Source: Pseudomonas fluorescens (lineage in GTDB: Bacteria > Pseudomonadota > Gammaproteobacteria > Pseudomonadales > Pseudomonadaceae). Taken from it: a stretch of DNA of 64,000 nucleotides. Below the pieces are notes generated by a model, which had not been told where the DNA came from, did no database searches, and was given only the letters and a program-made list of their open reading frames with translations. The DNA lies in contig NZ_OZ024668.1 in assembly GCF_902497775.2 (NCBI RefSeq), positions 829,826 to 893,825 of the forward strand. The letters run 5' to 3'. Positions 53,022 through 60,680 of this stretch are shown here, piece by piece (the first letter of the stretch is position 1; the number at the start of each line of letters is the position of its first letter). The translations under genes were made by a program, and so were the position numbers.

Positions 53022-53942
53022 TCAGATCCCCTGCGGAATCTCTTCCCCACCCAACGCCTCGAACAGCGCCGGCAGGAACTCGCCAAAGGTCAGCATCATC
53101 AGGGTAAAGCTGGCATCGAGCTGGCCCAGGGCCTCGTCGCCGCCGTCTTCTTCGGCCTGGTCCTGCAGCAGTTCTTCAAAGCGCAGGCGCTTGATGACCA
53201 TCTTGTCGTCGAGCACGAACGACAGTTTGTCCTGCCAGGCCAGCGACAGTTGCGTGACCACCTTGCCGGTGCCCAGGTGCAGCTGGATTTCGTCGCTGGT
53301 CAGGTCCTGGCGCTTGCAGCGGACGATGCCGCCATCTTCGTGGGTGTCGCGCAGTTCGCACTCGTCCAGTACATAGAAGTCAGGGGCGGCTTGCTGGGTC
53401 TTGACCCAGTCGGTCATGGTCGCGCTCGGAGCGATCTTCACCGTCACCGGGCGCACTGGCAGCGAGCCCATGACTTCACGCAGGGTCGACAGCAGGTCTT
53501 CGGCACGCTTGGCGCTGGCCGAGTTGACCAGGATCAGGCCTTGCTTGGGGGCGATGGCGGCGAAGATCATCGAGCGGCGAATAAAGGCGCGCGGCAGGAA
53601 GGCCTGGATGATCTCGTCCTTGATCTGGTCGCGCTCCTTCTTGTAGACCTTGCGCATCTGCTCGGCTTCGATCTCGTCGATCTTCTCTTTAACCGCATCG
53701 CGCACGACGCTGCCCGGCAGGATGCGTTCTTCTTTACGTGCGGCAATCAGCAGGAAGTCGCCGCTGACATGCACCAATGGCGCGTCTTCGCCTTTGCCGA
53801 ACGGGGCGACGAAGCCGTAAGTGGTCAACTCCTGGCTGGCGCATGGGCGAGCCGGCTTGCTGGCCAGAGCGGTTTCCAGTGCCTCGGGGTCGAACGGGAT
53901 GTCCTGGGTCAGGCGGTAGGTCAGCAGGTTTTTGAACCACAT
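53022..53942 (-). CDS. rdgC: Recombination-associated protein RdgC
   Basis: RdgC is a ring-shaped, non-specific DNA-binding protein that modulates RecA. The 306-residue protein starts [20 protein letters not shown] and contains the conserved [21 protein letters not shown] and [20 protein letters not shown] regions and [18 protein letters not shown]. Length matches E. coli RdgC (303). GGAGAGA precedes the ATG. It is monocistronic; a CAAGCT-type inverted repeat follows its stop. Confidence 0.95.
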   Translation of the reverse strand: MWFKNLLTYRLTQDIPFDPEALETALASKPARPCASQELTTYGFVAPFGKGEDAPLVHVSGDFLLIAARKEERILPGSVVRDAVKEKIDEIEAEQMRKVYKKERDQIKDEIIQAFLPRAFIRRSMIFAAIAPKQGLILVNSASAKRAEDLLSTLREVMGSLPVRPVTVKIAPSATMTDWVKTQQAAPDFYVLDECELRDTHEDGGIVRCKRQDLTSDEIQLHLGTGKVVTQLSLAWQDKLSFVLDDKMVIKRLRFEELLQDQAEEDGGDEALGQLDASFTLMMLTFGEFLPALFEALGGEEIPQGI

Positions 53943-54030
53943 GGGGTGAATCTCTCCTCAACACATAAGGAGGGCATTAAACTCCGAGCGGGCGCTTCAG
54001 GCCAAGCACCGCTAAGTCTTTGGAACGCCT

Positions 54031-54082
54031 GAAAAATTTTTTTTAAAAAGTGCTTGCCAGAGTGTGCGGTGCTCCGTAGAAT
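54031..54082 (+). promoter_or_regulatory. Strong tRNA promoter with UP element
   Basis: TTGCCA (54054-54059) and TAGAAT (54077-54082) are separated by exactly 17 bases. An A/T tract (about 54031-54048) lies immediately upstream like an UP element, and the following GCGCGCC is a GC-rich discriminator typical of stringently controlled stable-RNA promoters. It precedes tRNA-Val by 20 bases. Confidence 0.85.
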
Positions 54083-54102
54083 GCGCGCCACACCGAGACG
54101 AA

Positions 54103-54178
54103 GGGTGATTAGCTCAGCTGGGAGAGCATCTGCCTTACAAGCAGAGGGTCGGCGGTTCGATCCCGTCATCACCCACCA
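54103..54178 (+). tRNA. tRNA-Val (anticodon UAC)
   Basis: The 76-base sequence folds as a cloverleaf with acceptor stem GGGTGAT/ATCACCC, D-arm AGCTCAGCTGGGAGAGC, anticodon loop CTTACAA giving anticodon TAC, and T-arm GGCGGTTCGATCCCGTC (a canonical TTCGATC loop). CCA is encoded. It is the first of two genes in a transcript with tRNA-Asp. Confidence 0.97.
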
Positions 54179-54194
54179 CTTCTCAGTGTATCGC

Positions 54195-54271
54195 GCAGCG
54201 GTAGTTCAGTCGGTTAGAATACCGGCCTGTCACGCCGGGGGTCGCGGGTTCGAGTCCCGTCCGCTGCGCCA
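54195..54271 (+). tRNA. tRNA-Asp (anticodon GUC)
   Basis: The 77-base cloverleaf has acceptor stem GCAGCGG/CCGCTGC with discriminator G and encoded CCA, D-arm TAGTTCAGTCGGTTAGAATA, anticodon loop CTGTCAC giving GTC, and T-arm CGGGTTCGAGTCCCG. It is 16 bases from tRNA-Val and ends before an intrinsic terminator. Confidence 0.97.
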
Positions 54272-54313
54272 TATTTAGCTTCAGGGCCCACTGAACACCC
54301 TGAAGCCACAAAG

Positions 54314-54341
54314 AAAGCGACCTTAGGGTCGCTTTTTTTGT
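54314..54341 (+). terminator. Intrinsic terminator of the tRNA operon
   Basis: The stem AAAGCGACC / GGGTCGCTTT has a TTA loop and is followed by TTTTTGTTTC. It lies 42 bases beyond the tRNA-Asp end. Confidence 0.93.
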
Positions 54342-54428
54342 TTCTGGAATTCGTCCAGAATCCACCAGTACGCTGGGACGCTACTGTTTTTCTCCGTGCC
54401 AGCCCCACTTCTGAGCAAGAGATCGCAC

Positions 54429-56120
54429 ATGCAGGATGCAAGCACTTCCCCGGCGCCAATGCTGGGTATCGACCTGGGCACCACCAACAGCCTGGTGGCG
54501 GTCTGGCAGGATGGCCGGGCACAACTGATCCCCAACGCCCTTGGCGACGTGCTCACTCCCTCGGTGGTCAGTCTCGACGAAGACGGCAGCATCCTGGTCG
54601 GCAAGGCCGCCCGTTCCCGCCTGACCACCCACCCGCAACGCAGCGCCGCGGCCTTCAAGCGCTTCATGGGCAGCGAGAAAAAGATCAACCTCGGTGAGCA
54701 GATCTTCACCCCTGAAGAGCTGTCGGCGCTGGTGCTCGGTGCACTCAAGGCCGATGCCGAAGCCTTCCTCGGCTGCCCGGTCAGCGAAGCGGTGATTTCC
54801 GTGCCGGCCTATTTCAGCGACGAGCAGCGCAAGCGCACCAGCTTTGCCGCCGAGCTTGCCGGCCTGAAAGTCCAGCGCCTGATCAACGAACCGACCGCTG
54901 CGGCCATGGCTTACGGCCTGCACGAGCAGAAGTTCGAACGCACGCTGATCTTCGACCTTGGTGGCGGTACCTTCGACGTGACCGTGCTCGAATACGCGTT
55001 GCCGCTGATCGAAGTGCATGCTTCGACCGGCGACAACTTCCTTGGCGGCGAAGATTTTACCGGTGCGTTGCTGCAGACCTGCCTGCAGGACTGGCAACTC
55101 AAGCCGGCGATGCTCGCGCCCCAGGCCTTGGCCAGCCTTGCCGATGCCATCGAGCAGCTCAAGTGCAAGCTGGGCGAGGGCGAACAGCACCTGAGCTGGA
55201 ACGGTGACGGCGTCAGCCGCCAGTGGTCGCTGGATGAAGCCCGCGCGCAGAAGATCTGGGCACCGTTGCTGGCGCGGATTCGTGCACCGATCGAGCAGGC
55301 CCTGCGCGATGCCCGCCTGCGCGCCAGCGACCTCGACAGCCTGGTGCTGGTGGGCGGCGCCACGCGCATGCCGGTGATCCAGCAGATGGTCTCGACCCTG
55401 TTCGGCCGCCTGCCTTACCGCCACCTCGACCCGGACACCATCGTCGCCCTCGGTGCCGCCACCCAGGCGGCGTGCAAGGCGCGCGATTCGGCGATCGAAG
55501 AGCTGATCCTCACCGACGTTTGCCCCTACACCCTGGGCATTGCTGCGATGGATGGTGAATACCAGACCGAGATCTTTGCGCCGATCATCGACCGCAATAC
55601 CGTGATCCCTACGTCACGGATCAAGCCGTTCTACAGCACCCATATTGAACAGAAAGCCATCAGCATCCGCGTCTATCAAGGTGAGCGGCCTTGGGTCGAA
55701 GACAACATCTTCGTCGACTCCTTCCAGATCCCGCTGACCCCGAACGGCAAGATCCAGCGCCTGGACGTGCGCTTCAGCTACGACATCAACGGCCTGCTGG
55801 AAGTCGATGTGACCTTGCCGCAGACCCGCGAGCAGTTCAGCCACGTGATCGATCGCAGCCCCACCGGGCTGGATGAACAAGCGCGCCAAGCCAGCCATGA
55901 GCGCCTTGCCGGGCTTAAGATCCACCCACGCGATGCCTTGCCCAACCGTACCTTGCTGGCACGCCTGGAGCGGGCCTGGGCGCAGAGCCTGGGGGCTGAA
56001 CGCGATGCGATCGGCGACTGGCTCAACGAGTTCAGCGCGATCCTGGCCGGCCAGGAGTCGACCGAGATCGCCGGCGCTCGCCAGCGCCTCATCGAGGCGC
56101 TGGACGACATGCGCTACTGA
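54429..56120 (+). CDS. hscC: Hsp70-family chaperone, HscC type
   Basis: This 563-residue Hsp70 relative has the nucleotide-binding motifs GIDLGTTNSLVAVWQDG (residues 13-29), VISVPAYFSDEQRKRT, INEPTAAAMAYG, FDLGGGTFDVTVLEY and LVLVGGATRMPVIQQM. The substrate-binding domain is short and lacks the DnaK lid and C-terminal EEVD-like tail, so the protein is about 75 residues shorter than DnaK and close to E. coli HscC (about 556). ATG at 54429 is chosen; an internal ATG at 54459 is possible. It converges on a J-domain gene with a seven-base overlap of stop ends, forming a chaperone and co-chaperone pair. Confidence 0.9.
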   Translation: MQDASTSPAPMLGIDLGTTNSLVAVWQDGRAQLIPNALGDVLTPSVVSLDEDGSILVGKAARSRLTTHPQRSAAAFKRFMGSEKKINLGEQIFTPEELSALVLGALKADAEAFLGCPVSEAVISVPAYFSDEQRKRTSFAAELAGLKVQRLINEPTAAAMAYGLHEQKFERTLIFDLGGGTFDVTVLEYALPLIEVHASTGDNFLGGEDFTGALLQTCLQDWQLKPAMLAPQALASLADAIEQLKCKLGEGEQHLSWNGDGVSRQWSLDEARAQKIWAPLLARIRAPIEQALRDARLRASDLDSLVLVGGATRMPVIQQMVSTLFGRLPYRHLDPDTIVALGAATQAACKARDSAIEELILTDVCPYTLGIAAMDGEYQTEIFAPIIDRNTVIPTSRIKPFYSTHIEQKAISIRVYQGERPWVEDNIFVDSFQIPLTPNGKIQRLDVRFSYDINGLLEVDVTLPQTREQFSHVIDRSPTGLDEQARQASHERLAGLKIHPRDALPNRTLLARLERAWAQSLGAERDAIGDWLNEFSAILAGQESTEIAGARQRLIEALDDMRY

Positions 56121-58804
56121 CTGTTGAGGCGCCGCAGGGCGGCTTGCAGGCCACCCTGCAGGGTGTCCTGGGGCTGGTTGACGGGCGGCACGCCATAGCG
56201 GTTGGGCAGCGGTTCGCCCGGCAGGAGCAACAGCACCAGCGGCAAGAAATGCAGGAACGGGATCAGCATCACGAAGATGATCATCATCGGGATGCCCCGG
56301 CCAATGTCGTGCAGGCGGCGCAGGGTGGCGCTGCCAAGCACGCCGACGAACAACAGGCCGAAGAAGATCTGCTCGACTGCGCTGCCGGCCATCAGGGTCA
56401 GGATCGGCCCGAGAATGACGCTGGCAGCGACCTGCACGCCGTAGCCCTTGCGGCCCAGGCGGCTGCCCAGTTTCCACAGGTGCGAGGCCGGTACTGGCTG
56501 GCTGCCGGAGTTTTCCAGCAGCAGGCGTTCGGACCACGACAGCAAGGCGGTCAGGGCGGCGCGAATGCCTGCGTCCATGCCCGGGTAATCCTTGCCGCGC
56601 TGCAATTCCTTGAGCACCTTGGCTCGCGGGACCCCGGCGCTGCCGTAGCGCGCCAGGTCCTTGAGGCTGTCGAGCATGCTGTAGAACAGCGTGCTGTTGA
56701 TCAGCTCGTCTTCTTCCAGCACCTTGCGCGGCGGGCGCACCGGCTCGCCCTTGATCAGGCCGTTGCGAAACGGTTCGAACCAGTCATCCGGGCAGGTCAG
56801 GGTGGAGATGCGCCGCAGCAGGCTGCCATGCTGTTCGGCGTTCAGCGTCGGGTCGTGATACAGGATGGCGCACAGCACCATCATGCCCAGCACGTCATCA
56901 TCAAAGGCGCGCGGGTCGTTCTCAAGGCAGGCGTAGAGTTTCAGGTTGCTGGGCAGTTTGGCGCTGTCCAGGGCTTGCTGCACCGTCGACAGGCGTTGGC
57001 CGATAAAGCACTGCAGCGGGTCGCTGTCATCCAGCCAGCCGAGCAGGCCATCGACGTTGCCTTGCTGGCTGCGCAGGCGCAACAGCAACTGCTGCAGCCC
57101 GGCGAACGGATGCTCGGCCGGGTACGGCAGGCTGGCCAGCAACGTTCCCGGCACCATCGCCAGCCAGCGCTCGGGCTCACCGATCAGGGCGAGCATGAAC
57201 AGGTTCTGCCGGTGCCAGGCCCACAGGCCGTCGTCGACAGGCGGGCGTGGCAGCTCGATACCGGCTTCGGCGAGGTCCGAAAGCAGTTGCACGCCGAAGG
57301 GCGTCGGCATCAGGTTGGCCGGCTTGATCAGTGCAGTCAGCTTCGGCAGGGTCGCGGCCGGGTAGCTGCGCATCCGCCGCAGCCAGTCGCGGGCCACTGA
57401 CTGGCCGGCGCCTTCTTGCAGCACCTCGGGCAGTTGCGGCTGCGCCGCAGGGCTGTTGATGAAGGCGGTCAGGGCCAGGGCCAGCGGCGACTGTTCAAGC
57501 CAGCGCAACTGCTGCTCGGCCTGGTACTTGAAGCCTTCGATAATCAGCAGATCCAGCGGGTCGTCGCCCAGCGGCTCGGCGATGATTTGCCGCAGCAGGC
57601 CGCTGTCACCGCGGTGCAGGGCCCAGGCGTGGCGGTACAGGCGCTGCAGCTGGCGGTCCGGCTGATCGTCGAGCAGCCAGGCCAGCAGTGGCAGTTCGTC
57701 TTTGCCGTCCAGGCGCCATTTGATGAACTCACCAGCGATACCCGGGTGCTCGTCACGTGCGGCATCGAACCAGCGCGTCAGGGTTTCCGGGCGCTGTGAA
57801 GGGCTGCCCCAGATCTGCGCCGGATCGTTCAGGTCTTCTGGCCATTGGTAGACCGGCTGCAGGCGATCGAGGGCCTGGATCAACAGCGGCAGGCGCTGCG
57901 GCTGATGCTGGGCGCACAGGTTGAGCAGCCAGCGTGCGGCTTCCGGATGCTGGTGCTCGCGCCACAGGCGGGTCCAGCACTGGCGGGCGAGTTCTTCCTG
58001 GCCGGTGTCGCTGGCCTGGCAGGCGAGCAGGTACAGCAGGTCGATATCGTCCGGCGCCTGGCGTTGCTGCTCGGCGATCATGGCAAAGAAGCTGGTGCTG
58101 CCGATGCTGGCCTGGCACAGCTTGACCAGCAGGCGCTGGATAAAGGCCTGGTCATCCGGGAACGGCTGGCAGGTGTGCAGGGTGACGAAGCTCTCGAACT
58201 CGAACAGCGGCCGGGTGTGGTAGAGGAAATCCAGGTTCCTGGCGAACCACAGGGTTTCGATTTGCGCTTCAATCGACCAGTGCTTCATCAAGCTGGTGTC
58301 AAACGGGTCCGGCTCGCTGATGCGTTCAAGAAATTCATCCGCCTGGCGCGGATCTTCCAGGCGCAGCACTTCGTTTTCCCAGCCCAGGTGCCTGGCCATC
58401 AGTTGCACGCAGGCGTGCGACAACGGGCCGGTTTCCATCAGCTTGTACAGCAGGTGCCAGCTGACCTGTTCCTGGTCACCCAGGGTCAGGCTGCTCAAGC
58501 TATCGATGAACGCCTGCCAGGCCGGAGGATCGAAGCGTCGGGTCGGGTCGCCGAGCAGTTGGGCGAAGTCGCGCATGGTCTGTTCGATCAGCTCATTGCG
58601 TACAGGTGCCGGCGCGTCGTGCTCAGCGGATTCATCCGGCTCGTCGCGGGCCAGGCGCAGGGCATGCTCGTAGGCCTCGCGCAACGCCTGGAAGCCCTGC
58701 GGGTCGGTTTCCGGGTGGTGCTGCGGCAACAGCGCGCGGTACGCGCCGCGGATGACATCGGGGTCGGTGGTCGGCTCGATGCCCAGGCGAATCCAGCAAC
58801 TCAT
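56114..58804 (-). CDS. Large J-domain protein with C-terminal DUF805-like membrane part
   Basis: This 896-residue protein has an N-terminal J domain (about 1-55, CWIRLGIEPTTDPDVIRGAY) in which the canonical HPD is H30-P31-E32. A long helical, Leu/Trp-rich middle (about 70-780) shows no known motif; it resembles repeated alpha-helical solenoid sequence. The C terminus (about 785-880) carries membrane segments with SATLRRLHDIGRGIPMMII and PNRYGVPP, as in DUF805 proteins. It probably recruits HscC to the membrane. The first codon overlaps the stop of the DUF1266 gene by four bases (ATGA). The HPE change may weaken or alter Hsp70 stimulation. Confidence 0.82.
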   Translation of the reverse strand: MSCWIRLGIEPTTDPDVIRGAYRALLPQHHPETDPQGFQALREAYEHALRLARDEPDESAEHDAPAPVRNELIEQTMRDFAQLLGDPTRRFDPPAWQAFIDSLSSLTLGDQEQVSWHLLYKLMETGPLSHACVQLMARHLGWENEVLRLEDPRQADEFLERISEPDPFDTSLMKHWSIEAQIETLWFARNLDFLYHTRPLFEFESFVTLHTCQPFPDDQAFIQRLLVKLCQASIGSTSFFAMIAEQQRQAPDDIDLLYLLACQASDTGQEELARQCWTRLWREHQHPEAARWLLNLCAQHQPQRLPLLIQALDRLQPVYQWPEDLNDPAQIWGSPSQRPETLTRWFDAARDEHPGIAGEFIKWRLDGKDELPLLAWLLDDQPDRQLQRLYRHAWALHRGDSGLLRQIIAEPLGDDPLDLLIIEGFKYQAEQQLRWLEQSPLALALTAFINSPAAQPQLPEVLQEGAGQSVARDWLRRMRSYPAATLPKLTALIKPANLMPTPFGVQLLSDLAEAGIELPRPPVDDGLWAWHRQNLFMLALIGEPERWLAMVPGTLLASLPYPAEHPFAGLQQLLLRLRSQQGNVDGLLGWLDDSDPLQCFIGQRLSTVQQALDSAKLPSNLKLYACLENDPRAFDDDVLGMMVLCAILYHDPTLNAEQHGSLLRRISTLTCPDDWFEPFRNGLIKGEPVRPPRKVLEEDELINSTLFYSMLDSLKDLARYGSAGVPRAKVLKELQRGKDYPGMDAGIRAALTALLSWSERLLLENSGSQPVPASHLWKLGSRLGRKGYGVQVAASVILGPILTLMAGSAVEQIFFGLLFVGVLGSATLRRLHDIGRGIPMMIIFVMLIPFLHFLPLVLLLLPGEPLPNRYGVPPVNQPQDTLQGGLQAALRRLNSQ

Positions 58805-59496
58805 GACCAGCCTCCTTGCAGGGTGTCAGGGCGTTCCGGTGGGCTCAGCGGCAGGTCCCAGGGAATGCTGGCGAAAAAGCCCAGGGCGTCGTGGCTCAGG
58901 TTCATCATGATGCAGCGGTTCCAGTGTTCGCTGCCTTGGCGATCCAGGGACAGCGCCAACTCTTCGTCGCTGGCGCTGGAGCAGTTCCACAGCGCCTTGC
59001 CAAACAGGTAACCGGCCAGGTAGCGGTCCCAGCCGTTGTAGTAGTGCCGTGCCCGCAGGGCCAGGCGGCTGTGCAGCCAGAGGCTTTCATCAATGCTGAG
59101 GTAGCCCTTGCGCAACCCGGCACGCAGCAGGTAGCCCATGCGCCCCAGGTCCCAGGCGCGCACGCCGCCCTGGCCGCAGTCGCCGAGGGTACGCCGGGCG
59201 AACTCGTACTGGATGCGCTTGCGCGGCGTCAGCGCTTCAAGTACCTGTGGCCACTCGCTGGGCAGGCAGCGCGCGGCTTGCCAGTAGGCGTCCTTGAGCT
59301 CCAAAGCGTGGCCGGTGTCGGCCATGCTGAGCATGTTCAGCAACTCCTGGCGATTGTTGATGCCCCACCACTTTTTAAGGTCGGTCTCGTCTTCGTCGTA
59401 GCTTTCGAAGTAGGTCGCGGCGGTGTAGCTGGCGCCGTTGAGGGCGGCCATGGGGGCGGAAAGGGCGTACAGCCAGTGCTGCTCGATTTCTTCCAT
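58801..59496 (-). CDS. DUF1266 family protein
   Basis: This 231-residue protein reads EEIEQHWLYALSAPMAALNG then FESYDEDETDLKKWWGINNRQELLNML, the latter a DUF1266 signature, and continues with AWDLGRMGYLLRAGLRKGYL and the HYYNGWDRYLAGYLFGKALW motif. E. coli YbeU and YbeR are members and lie next to djlB, djlC and hscC, so the same three families are clustered here. Soluble; function unknown. The start at 59496 (ATG) is preferred to a frame extended by 28 residues. It is co-translated with the J-domain gene. Confidence 0.88.
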   Translation of the reverse strand: MEEIEQHWLYALSAPMAALNGASYTAATYFESYDEDETDLKKWWGINNRQELLNMLSMADTGHALELKDAYWQAARCLPSEWPQVLEALTPRKRIQYEFARRTLGDCGQGGVRAWDLGRMGYLLRAGLRKGYLSIDESLWLHSRLALRARHYYNGWDRYLAGYLFGKALWNCSSASDEELALSLDRQGSEHWNRCIMMNLSHDALGFFASIPWDLPLSPPERPDTLQGGWS

Positions 59497-59595
59497 GAAA
59501 AAGCTCCGGGGCCGGTAGGGGAATGTGCAGGTGCCGGCCGTAATGGCGCGGATTGTAGAGAGCCGCGCAGTGCGCGGCAAACCGGATTCGCCGAG

Positions 59596-60384
59596 TTAAG
59601 TGCTGGCCAGCATGGCGCGCTCTTCTTCGCGCAGGGTCAGCACCTCAAAACCTTCGGCGGTAACGGCGATGGTGTGCTCCCATTGCGCCGACAAGCTGCG
59701 GTCGCGGGTGATCACCGTCCAGCCGTCCTTGAGAGTGCGCACCCCGCGCCCGCCCTGGTTGATCATCGGCTCGATGGTAAACACCATGCCCGGCTTGAGC
59801 TGCAGGCCGCTGCCCTTGTGGCCGTAGTGCAGCACCTCGGGCGCCTCGTGCATCTGCCGGCCAATGCCGTGGCCGCAATACTCGCGCACCACGTTGTAGC
59901 CCGCCGCTTCGGCATGGCGCTGGATGGCGTGGCCAATATCGCCCAGGGTCGCGCCCTGACGCACCTGGTGAATGCCTTGCCAGAGCGCGGCATAGGTGGT
60001 GTCGACCAACTGCCGGGCGGCGGCATCGATCTGCCCCAGGCAGTACATCTTCGACGAGTCGGCAATGTAGCCGCCTTGCTCGAGGGTGATATCGACGTTG
60101 ACGATGGAGCCGGCCTTGAGCACTTCATCGGCATGCGGCACGCCGTGGCACACCACGTGATCGACCGAGGTATTGAGCGAATAGGCAAAGCCGTACTGGC
60201 CTTTGCTCGCCGGGCGCGCCTTGAGCACATCGACGATAAACGCCTCGGCGCGGTCGTTGATCTGCAGGGTGCTGACCCCGGGGGCGATGAAGCTGTCGAG
60301 GTGGGCGAACACCTGGCTCAGCAACTGCCCGGCATTGCGCATCAGGGCCAGTTGTTCGGCGTTTTTCAAAACCACTTGGTTCAT
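59596..60384 (-). CDS. map: Type I methionine aminopeptidase (second Map)
   Basis: This 262-residue enzyme removes N-terminal Met. The dinuclear metal site is visible: Asp in NVDITLEQGGYIADSSKMY (both Asp), His in CGHGIGRQMHEAP, Glu in FTIEPMINQGG and Glu in QWEHTIAVT. The substrate His is in VCHGVPHADEV. The location, away from rpsB-tsf, suggests an extra copy besides the housekeeping map that pseudomonads carry next to rpsB; this is inference. It is divergent from the nitrate reductase gene. The ATG at 60384-60382 is preferred over upstream in-frame starts. Confidence 0.92.
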   Translation of the reverse strand: MNQVVLKNAEQLALMRNAGQLLSQVFAHLDSFIAPGVSTLQINDRAEAFIVDVLKARPASKGQYGFAYSLNTSVDHVVCHGVPHADEVLKAGSIVNVDITLEQGGYIADSSKMYCLGQIDAAARQLVDTTYAALWQGIHQVRQGATLGDIGHAIQRHAEAAGYNVVREYCGHGIGRQMHEAPEVLHYGHKGSGLQLKPGMVFTIEPMINQGGRGVRTLKDGWTVITRDRSLSAQWEHTIAVTAEGFEVLTLREEERAMLAST

Positions 60385-60442
60385 GGGGGAAGGTATTTCG
60401 TCTCTCGGAATGTGTGCCAATGATAAGGCCACCCCTGCTGAC

Positions 60443-60461
60443 TGTGCCATCCGATGGTGCA
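60443..60461. promoter_or_regulatory. NtrC-like enhancer site
   Basis: TGTGCCA and TGGTGCA, with five bases between, match the NtrC dyad TGCACCA-N5-TGGTGCA at 12 of 14 positions. Its centre is about 110 bases upstream of the expected start of the sigma-54 promoter at 60536, the usual distance for NtrC enhancers. Confidence 0.5.
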
Positions 60462-60535
60462 AGCGGGCCCATTGCGGTGCAGCCGGGCGCTTCTCCTGAG
60501 TGCTTGAAGCCCGCAGCGCAAGGCCTTGCCGATTC

Positions 60536-60551
60536 TGGCGCGGCCCTTGCT
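60536..60551 (+). promoter_or_regulatory. Sigma-54 (RpoN) promoter
   Basis: TGGCGCGGCCCTTGCT fits the -24/-12 consensus TGGCACG-N4-TTGCW at all but one position. The GG (60537-60538) and GC (60549-60550) are exactly ten bases apart. The expected transcript starts about 60561, directly before the first hairpin of the leader. Confidence 0.8.
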
Positions 60552-60566
60552 ACAGCCTGAACATCC

Positions 60567-60609
60567 GGCAATCAACGCAGATTGCCCCGTTCACGACAAA
60601 GGCGCCGTG
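60567..60609 (+). ncRNA. Two-hairpin ANTAR (NasT-type) antitermination leader
   Basis: Hairpin one is GGCAATC-AACGCA-GATTGCC (60567-60586). Hairpin two is CACGAC-AAAGGC-GCCGTG (60592-60609, one A-C mismatch). Both loops are six bases with A at position 1 and G at position 4, the recognised features of RNA targets of ANTAR regulators such as NasT/NasR and AmiR. Hairpin two shares its 3-prime arm with the terminator that follows, so the two structures exclude each other. Confidence 0.85.
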
Positions 60610-60655
60610 TTGCCCTCGCTTGTTCATTCAGGCCGGGGCAGCAGGGCGTTTTTTT
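60603..60655 (+). terminator. Conditional terminator of the nitrate reductase leader
   Basis: CGCC-G-TGTTGCCC (60603-60615) pairs with GGGCAGCA-G-GGCG (60636-60648) with one G-G mismatch and one G-U, leaving a 20-base loop, and is followed by TTTTTTT. Its left arm overlaps the second ANTAR hairpin. The start codon of the reductase is 26 bases further. Confidence 0.85.
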
Positions 60656-60680
60656 GTTTGCGCAATCAGGAGGTAGGCCG

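Noticed and set aside
54459..54470. Alternative hscC start at the internal ATG
   Set aside because: Starting here would still keep the ATPase motif, but the upstream ATG at 54429 has an AAGAGA site at good spacing. Kept as second choice.
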